Both the position numbers and the translations under genes were made by a program. Shown here piece after piece: positions 1 to 4,766 of a stretch of 6,278 bases of DNA (position 1 is the stretch's first letter; every line of letters begins with the position of its first letter). The notes beneath the pieces were generated by a model. It was given only the letters and a program-made list of their open reading frames with translations, made no database searches and was not told the origin of the DNA. Location of the stretch: assembly GCA_003556985.1 (NCBI GenBank), contig PWPZ01000211.1, positions 1 through 6,278 of the forward strand. Direction: 5' to 3'. Source of the DNA: Bacteroidota bacterium (GTDB taxonomy: Bacteria > Bacteroidota > Bacteroidia > Bacteroidales > PUMT01).

Positions 1-90
1 ATCAAAGGAGATCTGGATATGAATCAACTTTCCTCGCTTTCCGGAATAAGTGTCCCGGGCATGGATCATTTTATCAATATGCACCAGTAA
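1..90 (+). CDS. C-terminal fragment of a DUF4252-like protein (5' end outside window)
   Basis: Frame 1 is open from the window edge to a TAA at 88-90 and gives 29 residues, beginning IKGDLDMNQLSSLSG and ending INMHQ. The block lines up with the C-termini of the two DUF4252-type proteins downstream: ISIQGNIDLNTIARLS in one and ITLSGEIDVETIVKMA in the other. All share the order I-x-G-(D/N/E)-(L/I)-D, a short helix, then a second helix ending a few residues before the stop. This suggests a third family member immediately upstream of the sigma factor gene, on the same strand and 76 nt away. Only the tail is visible, so signal peptide type and full length are unknown. The family assignment is by comparison with its neighbours in this window and is fairly, not fully, secure. 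Confidence 0.65.
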   Translation: MKGDLDMNQLSSLSGISVPGMDHFINMHQ

Positions 91-97
91 GCTGAAA

Positions 98-132
98 ACA
101 CCGGTGAAAAGTTAAAACAGGTTAACCGGTGT
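98..132. promoter_or_regulatory. Inverted repeat ahead of the sigma factor gene (operator or weak terminator)
   Basis: Perfect 8-bp arms ACACCGGT (98-105) and ACCGGTGT (125-132) are separated by 19 nt. A second inverted repeat, GTTAA/TTAAC (111-115 and 122-126), overlaps the right arm. No T-run follows (the next bases are AATTAAATAA), so a Rho-independent terminator is unlikely to be efficient. The position, 8 nt after one stop codon and 34 nt before the next start codon, would fit an operator, an RNA processing hairpin, or partial termination between the upstream DUF4252 gene and the sigma operon. Function is inferred only from position. Confidence 0.35.
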
Positions 133-166
133 AATTAAATAATCACCAAATCGTCATAAGGGCATA

Positions 167-703
167 ATGGATGCTGAGCAGTTCAAAACGGAAGTATTAC
201 CGCTTAAAAGCAAACTTTACAGGTTTGCTTTAAGCCTGCTTGACGATGCAGAGGAGGCTCAGGATGCAGTACAGGAAGTTTTTATAAAATTATGGAATCT
301 GGGGGATAAATTAAAAACCCTCAATTCAACTGAAGCGTTTGCAATGAAGGTGACAAAGAATCATTGCCTGGACAGGATAAAAGCCCGCAGAACTGTGTCA
401 ATTGAAAAAACCGGAAGCCTTAATTATGAAGAAGATAAAGACAGTGATATCATTGTAAAGGCCGAAATGAAGGATACCATAAGGCACATCAGGCAAATTA
501 TGGCTTCATTGCCTGAACAACAGAGGATGATTGTTCAGCTCCGGGATATTGAAGGATATGAATTCGAAGAGATTGAGCAGGCTCTTGACATTAATCTCAA
601 TACCATCAGGGTTAACCTGTCACGTGGCAGGAAAAAAATTAGAGACATTTATATAAAATCCACAAGCAATGGACCTGAAAAAAGCAAAAGCCTTACTGGC
701 TGA
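167..703 (+). CDS. ECF-family RNA polymerase sigma factor (sigma-70, RpoE-like)
   Basis: A 178-residue protein of the usual ECF length. Sigma region 2 spans about residues 9-75, with the core-binding helix DAEEAQDAVQEVFIKLW (27-43) and the -10 recognition segment around FAMKVTKNHCLDRIKAR. Region 4 spans about 115-160: LPEQQRMIVQLRDIEGYEF, then the helix-turn-helix ending TIRVNLSRGRKKIR. Regions 1.2 and 3 are absent, as expected for this class. The protein would bind core RNA polymerase in the cytoplasm and redirect it to a small regulon, often including its own operon. The start at 167 is supported by AAGGG at 158-162, four bases upstream; an ATG at 171 is out of frame. The last 35 bp overlap the next gene, which indicates translational coupling to a likely anti-sigma factor. 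The family call is secure; the target regulon is unknown. Confidence 0.95.
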   Translation: MDAEQFKTEVLPLKSKLYRFALSLLDDAEEAQDAVQEVFIKLWNLGDKLKTLNSTEAFAMKVTKNHCLDRIKARRTVSIEKTGSLNYEEDKDSDIIVKAEMKDTIRHIRQIMASLPEQQRMIVQLRDIEGYEFEEIEQALDINLNTIRVNLSRGRKKIRDIYIKSTSNGPEKSKSLTG

Positions 704-1256
704 TTATTACGAGGGGCAAACCAGCAGGGAAGAGGAAACTCTTCTTAAACGGTTTTTTAGCGGATCGGAGGTTCCTTCAGAGATGGAGGCTGACCGTCTT
801 CTTTTTCTTTCACTCATCGAATCGTCCGCAGAAAATATACCCGACCCTCATTTTGATGAAAAGCTTTTTGATGCAATCGAAGAGCAGGAACAAAAAAAGA
901 GCCGCAAAGTCAACGTAAGAAATATGATCATTACGATGAGCGGAATAGCAGCAGGATTAGCCATACTGATAGGAAGTTATTTCATAATGATTGAAAAAAG
1001 GGTAGAAGAGGGGATGTTAGCTTCTGAAGAATATACTGTTGATGATGCCCGGCTTGCATATGAAGAAGCCAGGAATGCTCTCCTTATGGTTTCTCAGGTC
1101 ATGAACAAGGGAACTGCAAAGCTGGAACCATTATCAAAAATGACAGATGCCACCCGGGAGCTTAACATATTGAATAAGTTTCATCAGGGTACAAGTGAGC
1201 TGCAGGCTTTATCCAGGTTTGATGAAGCGATAAACACTGTAAGCACTGACAATTGA
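669..1256 (+). CDS. Probable membrane-anchored anti-sigma factor
   Basis: 195 residues. The N-terminal cytoplasmic part (1-80) is highly charged and begins with LLADYYEGQTSREEETLLKR followed by a FFSGSEVPSEME segment, a pattern common at the N-terminus of Bacteroidota anti-sigma proteins. A single membrane segment lies at about 86-108 (IITMSGIAAGLAILIGSYFI). A periplasmic tail of about 85 residues, rich in Ala, Glu and Leu and probably helical, follows. There is no HxxxCxxC zinc motif, so it is not a classical ZAS-type anti-sigma factor, and no FecR-like domain is evident. Role is inferred from position: it starts inside the sigma gene in another frame, so the two products would be made in step, and would sequester the sigma factor until an envelope signal. 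The 669 start is preferred because the next in-frame ATG would remove the YYEG block. The anti-sigma role is likely but unproven. Confidence 0.75.
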   Translation: MDLKKAKALLADYYEGQTSREEETLLKRFFSGSEVPSEMEADRLLFLSLIESSAENIPDPHFDEKLFDAIEEQEQKKSRKVNVRNMIITMSGIAAGLAILIGSYFIMIEKRVEEGMLASEEYTVDDARLAYEEARNALLMVSQVMNKGTAKLEPLSKMTDATRELNILNKFHQGTSELQALSRFDEAINTVSTDN

Positions 1257-1292
1257 CAATAAAAATAAAACACAAACTAAAATATTAACAAA

Positions 1293-1799
1293 ATGAAAAC
1301 TATAGCATTATTTATTTTAATGATTGCTCTTCCCGTGTATGCATCGTCCCAGGCCAGTCCGGCCGACCGGATTTTCGAGAAATACTCAGGGATGGAAGGT
1401 TATACATCGGTATTCATTTCCAAGTATATGTTCGGACTCTTTTCCGAACTTGAAACCGGAGACAAGGAGGTTGAAAACATTCTGGGAAAACTGACAGGTA
1501 TCAGGATACTTGCCGCCGAGGATTCCCGGCCTGATGTGAACTTCTTTGCAGAAATCATAAAGGATTTGCCCAGGGAAGAGTATCAGGAGCTGATGGTTAT
1601 AAAGGAAAAAGGGCAGGATTTTCAGTTTCTTGTCAGGGAAAAAGACGGACTTATTTCGGAGTTGCTCATGATAGCCGGAGGGGTGTCGAATAATGCCCTT
1701 ATAAGCATACAGGGCAATATCGATCTCAATACCATAGCCAGGCTTTCCAAAAAGATGAATATTGAGGGGCTCGATGCACTTGAAAAAATTGACAGGTAA
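1293..1799 (+). CDS. Secreted DUF4252-family protein
   Basis: 168 residues with a Sec signal peptide (MKTIALFILMIALPVYASSQ; cleavage near A18-A21), so the mature protein of about 148 residues is periplasmic or exported. The mature part begins PADRIFEKYSGMEGYTSVFISKYMFGLF, the opening typical of DUF4252, which is often seen beside ECF sigma factors in Bacteroidota. It ends with the G-N-I-D-L-N-T-I block and a final helix. No catalytic motif, no lipobox and no cysteine in the mature part are visible. It lies 36 nt behind the anti-sigma gene through an A-rich spacer without a strong ribosome-binding site, consistent with the same transcript. Function is unknown; co-location suggests an output or modulator of the sigma pathway. 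Paralogous to the gene that follows and probably to the fragment at the left edge. Confidence 0.85.
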   Translation: MKTIALFILMIALPVYASSQASPADRIFEKYSGMEGYTSVFISKYMFGLFSELETGDKEVENILGKLTGIRILAAEDSRPDVNFFAEIIKDLPREEYQELMVIKEKGQDFQFLVREKDGLISELLMIAGGVSNNALISIQGNIDLNTIARLSKKMNIEGLDALEKIDR

Positions 1800-1825
1800 C
1801 CCCGGAACACCATTAAAATAATATT

Positions 1826-2359
1826 ATGAGAATTTTTCGGATATGTATACTTGCATCACTTTCCTTCCTGATTGTTTTCACATCGTGTACCAACGAACCC
1901 AAAAGTTTTGAAGAGGAAGTCAGGCAGATTTACAAGGGTACCAGGGGTTTCTATTATTTAAAGATACCTCCGGCCCTTCTTACAATGTTCCTTAAAATCG
2001 CCGATGATAAGGAGATGATGGATTTTTTCGGCAATGCCAGGCAAGTAGGCATAATCTCTTTTGGAGAGGAGACCGGTAACCGGGAAAACAACGAAATGGT
2101 AAAAGAGCTGGAGGCAATGCTGGCAAAATATGATTTTGTCGATCTCATACGCATATCCGACAGCAGGCAATTAATCAGTATGAAAATCAAAGAGAAGGAT
2201 GGTATAGTGACCGATCTTGTGGCAGTGGTTTCTCAGGATCGGGGACCGGTCACAGGCATAACCCTTTCGGGAGAAATTGATGTAGAAACCATTGTTAAAA
2301 TGGCAGCTGATCTTGACTTTGACAAACTGATGAAAATGCAGGAAATGGTCAGGAAATAA
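1826..2359 (+). CDS. DUF4252-like lipoprotein
   Basis: 177 residues. The N-terminus has a basic start (MRIFR), a hydrophobic run and a lipobox-like FTSC with the acceptor Cys at residue 21. The downstream residues TNEPKSFEEE would form the lipoprotein tether, so it is probably lipid-anchored in the inner or outer membrane. The mature part resembles the preceding protein: a YKGTRGFYYLKIP segment near residues 36-48, an I-S-F-G strand near 76, a D-F-V-D-L-I-R-I strand and a terminal ITLSGEIDVETI block (about 145-156). It follows its paralogue after 26 nt and appears to be the last gene of the operon. No enzymatic motif is visible. The pair of one soluble and one lipidated form suggests local duplication with divergent localisation. 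The molecular role is unknown. Confidence 0.8.
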   Translation: MRIFRICILASLSFLIVFTSCTNEPKSFEEEVRQIYKGTRGFYYLKIPPALLTMFLKIADDKEMMDFFGNARQVGIISFGEETGNRENNEMVKELEAMLAKYDFVDLIRISDSRQLISMKIKEKDGIVTDLVAVVSQDRGPVTGITLSGEIDVETIVKMAADLDFDKLMKMQEMVRK

Positions 2360-2408
2360 AGATGTCAGGTTTTACGGTGAGGCTGTAAACCCAGCAAATA
2401 AATTTCCG

Positions 2409-2583
2409 GAGACAGCCTTGAGTTCAAAAACATCCTTAAGGGCAGCAGCCAAAGCCGTTAATTAGATAAACATTAGATCCGGGTACAGTCATGAGTCCGA
2501 TAACCATCTTCTCAGGAATAGCTCTGAGTTCGACACCCATTATCTCAGGAGGCAGCCTTAAGTTCGATAAGCGTAATCTCCGG
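2409..2583 (-). repeat. Degenerate 33-39 bp tandem repeat grown from the 3' end of the phosphoesterase gene
   Basis: Read on the minus strand, five adjacent segments resemble one another: 2583-2549, 2548-2516, 2515-2483, 2482-2448 and 2447-2409. The first is the last coding segment of the metallophosphoesterase (PEITLIELKAAS). The shared core is (C/G)GAGAT...ATCGAACT(T/C)A(A/G)GGCT. The outermost copy still reads GAACTCAAGGCTGTCTCC against GAACTTAAGGCTGCCTCC in the gene, while 2482-2448 is the most decayed. The copies fill most of the gap between this gene and the convergent sigma operon. Best explained by tandem duplication of the gene's end followed by decay. Copy borders are approximate; similarity of the three inner copies (2583-2483) and of 2447-2409 is clear, that of 2482-2448 weak. 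Confidence 0.65.
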
Positions 2584-3801
2584 CGGCATCCCGATTCTGC
2601 CTGGAAAAGCAACATAACCCAGTCCGCGGTTAACATACAATAACTGTCCTGCCTCTTCATATAATCCACCCCATCGGGGGTATTTCAGCTTGCTTGGACT
2701 CCATCTCACCAAACTGTTTTCGATTCCAAACTGCGCTCCATGAGTGTGTCCGGCCAGGGTTAGTTCTATACCCGTTTTTCCAATAACCTCCGCATCCCAG
2801 TGACTGGGATCGTGGGAAAGCAAAATGCGGAAAGGGAAATTTTCGGTGCCTTTCATAGCTTTTTCAAGATCACCGTACTGAGGAAAGGGTGGTTCACCCC
2901 AGTTCTCGACCCCAATCACGGCAATTTTTTCTCCGTCAACAACCAGGCTGTCCCATTCATTCATTAAAAGTCGAAAGCCTATTTTTTCCTTGACATCGAA
3001 CATATCCTCCATGTTTCTGGCTTTTTCTCTTTCCGAATCCCACTGATAATAATCACCGTAGTCATGATTGCCCAATATACTGAACATCCCTGATGGGGCA
3101 GCCATTTGGGAAAGTATATCAATAAATACGTCTGCCTCGGCAGTAAAATTATTGACCAGATCGCCGGTAAAAACAATCATATCCGGCTCAAGGCTGTTAA
3201 CGATCTTTACAGCCTTCCTCACCCTGTCTTTATATCCATGGAAACTGCCCAGATGCAAATCTGAAATATGTACAATTCTGAACCCGTCAAATGCGGCGGG
3301 CAGAGTTGCAAATTCAACTTTGTTATGATTTACCTGGAAGTCGAACCGGCCTATTGCCACGCCATAAATAACGGCAAAAAAGGGTATTACGGCAATCACG
3401 ATTCCTGTACGGCTTAAAAATTTCCTCCTGATACTATCACCCGTATTTGGATTGGCTTTTTTGAAATATCCGGCTATGGAACTGTAAGCACTTTCTGCAA
3501 AAAAAAGAATATCCTCAATAAGATGAAATAAAATAAAAACGAGTTTAGGAAGGTAAAACAGCATTGTAAATGCGATAACATACAGATGGCCGTTGGAAAC
3601 GCTCGGCTGCGTCCCATCAGAACTGAAATAAACCAGGTAAGTAACAGAGGAAATAAGCAAAAGGGGTATAAGCCAGAATGCCGATTTCAAAAAAATGGTG
3701 GTGGCTTTATTCTCCGGCTTTTTCCATAAGGTTCTCAGTCCTTTATAGGCATACAAGTCAATAAGAAGAACTGAAACTATAAGAATTATTAGAGGCAGCA
3801 T
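2545..3801 (-). CDS. Membrane-anchored calcineurin-like metallophosphoesterase (YkuE-type)
   Basis: 418 residues. The N-terminal 150 residues hold about four hydrophobic segments (roughly 2-18, 37-59, 71-99 and 131-150), followed by a catalytic domain (about 160-414). All metal-binding blocks of the family are present in order: D-L-H (181-183), G-D-L-V-N (213-217), G-N-H-D (244-247), S-H-D-P (329-332) and G-H-T-H-G (351-355). The domain therefore should bind two metal ions and hydrolyse a phosphoester. Substrate is unknown; some relatives act on lipid or UDP-sugar pyrophosphates, so an envelope lipid substrate is plausible given the membrane anchor. The protein ends in the family's usual P-E-I-T-L-I-E-L strand plus KAAS. 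The TGA sits exactly where a tandem copy of the gene's end begins, and skipping one base there would reopen 36 codons. A terminator separates it from the small gene upstream, so it probably has its own promoter. Confidence 0.93.
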   Translation of the reverse strand: MLPLIILIVSVLLIDLYAYKGLRTLWKKPENKATTIFLKSAFWLIPLLLISSVTYLVYFSSDGTQPSVSNGHLYVIAFTMLFYLPKLVFILFHLIEDILFFAESAYSSIAGYFKKANPNTGDSIRRKFLSRTGIVIAVIPFFAVIYGVAIGRFDFQVNHNKVEFATLPAAFDGFRIVHISDLHLGSFHGYKDRVRKAVKIVNSLEPDMIVFTGDLVNNFTAEADVFIDILSQMAAPSGMFSILGNHDYGDYYQWDSEREKARNMEDMFDVKEKIGFRLLMNEWDSLVVDGEKIAVIGVENWGEPPFPQYGDLEKAMKGTENFPFRILLSHDPSHWDAEVIGKTGIELTLAGHTHGAQFGIENSLVRWSPSKLKYPRWGGLYEEAGQLLYVNRGLGYVAFPGRIGMPPEITLIELKAAS

Positions 3802-3860
3802 TTATGATATTTTGTAAAATTGTTTGTAAAAATAATAACATTGCAATAACGACTGATTAG

Positions 3861-3902
3861 CCGGATTATTGGTAATAAGCCGGTAGAGTGGGGGAACCCA
3901 CT
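3861..3902. other. Two adjacent hairpins in the phosphoesterase leader
   Basis: The first is CCGG-A-TTATT-GGT-AATAA-G-CCGG (3861-3883): nine base pairs with one internal A/G mismatch and a three-base loop. The second is AGTGGG-GGAA-CCCACT (3887-3902): six base pairs with a four-base loop. They are three bases apart and lie 60-100 nt upstream of the phosphoesterase start codon, in what would be its 5' untranslated region if transcription starts behind the terminator at 3932-3962. Neither is followed by a T-run on either strand. Role unknown: protein operator, mRNA-stability element or chance. Confidence 0.35.
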
Positions 3903-3931
3903 TATCAATAATGGCTATAAGCTTTACTGCT

Positions 3932-3962
3932 AAAAACAAAAAACAGCACAGAAAATGCTGTT
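3932..3962 (-). terminator. Rho-independent terminator after the small ABM-like gene
   Basis: On the minus strand the sequence reads AACAGCA (3962-3956), a seven-base loop, TGCTGTT (3948-3942), then TTTT-G-TTTTT (3941-3932). That is a seven-pair stem directly followed by a U-rich tract. It lies about 80 nt past the stop codon of the 90-residue gene and 130 nt before the phosphoesterase start. The left arm also takes part in a competing hairpin (see next entry). Confidence 0.65.
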
Positions 3963-3980
3963 AATTAACAAATTAACAGC
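3957..3980 (-). promoter_or_regulatory. Competing hairpin overlapping the terminator (possible anti-terminator)
   Basis: A perfect nine-base inverted repeat, GCTGTTAAT (minus strand 3980-3972) and ATTAACAGC (3965-3957), has a six-base loop. The second arm is the same segment that forms the 5' side of the terminator stem, so the two folds exclude one another. The geometry is that of an attenuator upstream of the phosphoesterase gene. No leader peptide or recognisable ligand-binding RNA domain is seen, so regulation is inferred from the pairing alone. Confidence 0.4.
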
Positions 3981-4042
3981 GATATCCATGAAAGGTTCAA
4001 CAAATAAAAACTGTTTAAGAATAATTAACTACCAGGCAAGAC

Positions 4043-4315
4043 TCAGTAAAATACATCCCAGAACTTTATTTCAACAGGAGATGTTATGCTGAGTTTTTCA
4101 AGATATTCGGGAGTGGTTACCGATTCAATATATTCATTGGCAGTTACAAGTGATTCTATACTCATGAGGACTTTAATCTGATTCGGTTCATCAAATTCCC
4201 TGAAAATATTTTCAACCCTTAATCCGGCCTGCATTCTTTTCGATTCATTTTCACCAAAGGCTTTATACCATTTTTTGAAATCACCGATTTTATATGTGGC
4301 TGATAAATAAATCAT
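4043..4315 (-). CDS. Small protein resembling dimeric alpha/beta-barrel (ABM-like) proteins
   Basis: 90 residues with no signal peptide and no cysteine, so probably cytoplasmic. The order of conserved-looking blocks matches small ferredoxin-like-fold proteins of the antibiotic-biosynthesis-monooxygenase/cyclase type: an opening strand (MIYLSATYKIGDFKKWYKAF), a segment R-x-x-A-G-L (about 27-32), a strand NIFREFDEPNQIKVLMSIES (about 36-55), a helix TANEYIESVTTPEYLEKL, and a closing strand EIKFWDVFY. Such proteins usually form dimers; many have no known substrate. I cannot name an activity, and no metal or haem ligand set is apparent. A candidate promoter lies about 50 nt upstream and a terminator about 80 nt downstream, so it is likely a single-gene transcript. 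Fold assignment is by sequence pattern only. Confidence 0.7.
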   Translation of the reverse strand: MIYLSATYKIGDFKKWYKAFGENESKRMQAGLRVENIFREFDEPNQIKVLMSIESLVTANEYIESVTTPEYLEKLSITSPVEIKFWDVFY

Positions 4316-4363
4316 TGTTTTATGAGATTCATTTTATAAATTCATCAGTACTGGTTCTAATAT

Positions 4364-4395
4364 CAAAAATAATAACAATAATTGATTTTAACACA
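4364..4395 (-). promoter_or_regulatory. Candidate Bacteroidota-type promoter for the small ABM-like gene
   Basis: On the minus strand an exact TAnnTTTG -7 element, TATTTTTG (4371-4364), is preceded after 20 nt by TGTG (4395-4392), three of four matches to the TTTG -33 element. Transcription would start near 4357, leaving a leader of about 40 nt before the ATG at 4315. The region is A/T rich, so a chance match is possible. Confidence 0.45.
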
Positions 4396-4590
4396 TATTG
4401 GGCCTGATATTCCCTTCCGGCAACCAGGGCGAACCCTGTAAGCAGAAGTAACAGATGTGACACTAATTTCAAATTGTTTTGCCTGATATCCTGAAATATA
4501 ATTATTTTTGCCTGAGGTAAACAGCAGTAAAGAGTATAGGGTTGAACAGAAGAAATAAGCCTTTTTCCATGTTGTATGCAACGCTGCGTA

Positions 4591-4620
4591 TTAGTTTATA
4601 CAGAAAATTTACTATTTTAG
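4591..4620 (+). promoter_or_regulatory. Weak candidate promoter for tRNA-Gly
   Basis: TTAG (4591-4594) and TATTTTAG (4613-4620), 18 nt apart, approximate the Bacteroidota -33 TTTG and -7 TAnnTTTG elements, with one mismatch in the -7. A start about 7 nt later would give a short 5' leader of about 20 nt ahead of the tRNA at 4648. Assigned by position and partial match only. Confidence 0.3.
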
Positions 4621-4647
4621 AACCGAAGCAGATACCAACAAAATAAT

Positions 4648-4719
4648 GCGGGAGTAGCTCAGTGGTAGAGCATCAGCTTCCCAAGCTGAGGGTCGCGGGT
4701 TCGATCCCCGTTTCCCGCT
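4648..4719 (+). tRNA. tRNA-Gly, anticodon CCC
   Basis: Full cloverleaf of 72 nt. The acceptor stem is GCGGGAG/TTCCCGC with one terminal G-U pair (the last pair). The D stem is GCTC/GAGC around AGTGGTA. The anticodon stem is TCAGC/GCTGA around the loop TTCCCAA, which gives anticodon CCC in positions 34-36 (reads GGG). A five-base variable region follows, then the T stem GCGGG/CCCGT around TTCGATC, and discriminator T at 4719. The 3' CCA is not encoded and must be added by a nucleotidyltransferase. The CTTCCCAAG anticodon arm is the usual one for bacterial tRNA-Gly(CCC). It stands alone with its own terminator. Confidence 0.95.
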
Positions 4720-4728
4720 CTGATAATC

Positions 4729-4766
4729 AGGGGTTTGCAGAATAAGAGCTGCAGACCTCTTTTTTT
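4729..4766 (+). terminator. Rho-independent terminator of the tRNA-Gly gene
   Basis: AGGGGTTTGCAG (4729-4740) pairs with CTGCAGACCTCT (4749-4760) over twelve positions including two G-U pairs. The loop is eight bases and the stem runs straight into seven T residues (4760-4766). It starts 10 nt after the tRNA. This is the strongest terminator in the window. Confidence 0.85.

Larger units (their letters stand above)
4316..4647. other. A/T-rich intergenic region between the ABM-like gene and tRNA-Gly
   Basis: Divergent spacer of about 330 bp holding the two candidate promoters listed separately. A short hairpin, CAGGG-CGAA-CCCTG (4425-4438; on the minus strand a TTCG loop), is present. A minus-strand frame from a TTG at 4472 to a TGA at 4329 would give 47 residues starting with a hydrophobic signal-like stretch, but it lacks a convincing ribosome-binding site and overlaps the candidate promoter. 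Nothing else recognisable is seen here. Confidence 0.5.

Noticed and set aside
2368..2391. GGTTTTAC/GTAAACC hairpin just after the last sigma-operon gene
   Set aside because: The stem has a bulged T and no U-tract; too weak to call a terminator, although it is in the right place.
2380..2418. AGGCTGT/ACAGCCT inverted repeat between the convergent genes, as a bidirectional terminator
   Set aside because: The loop is 25 nt and no T-run follows on either strand. One arm is simply part of the outermost tandem repeat copy, so the pairing may be incidental.
4363..4581. 72-residue minus-strand frame upstream of the ABM-like gene
   Set aside because: No domain-like pattern or ribosome-binding site. 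The other frames are equally open in this A/T-rich stretch, and one looks more protein-like.
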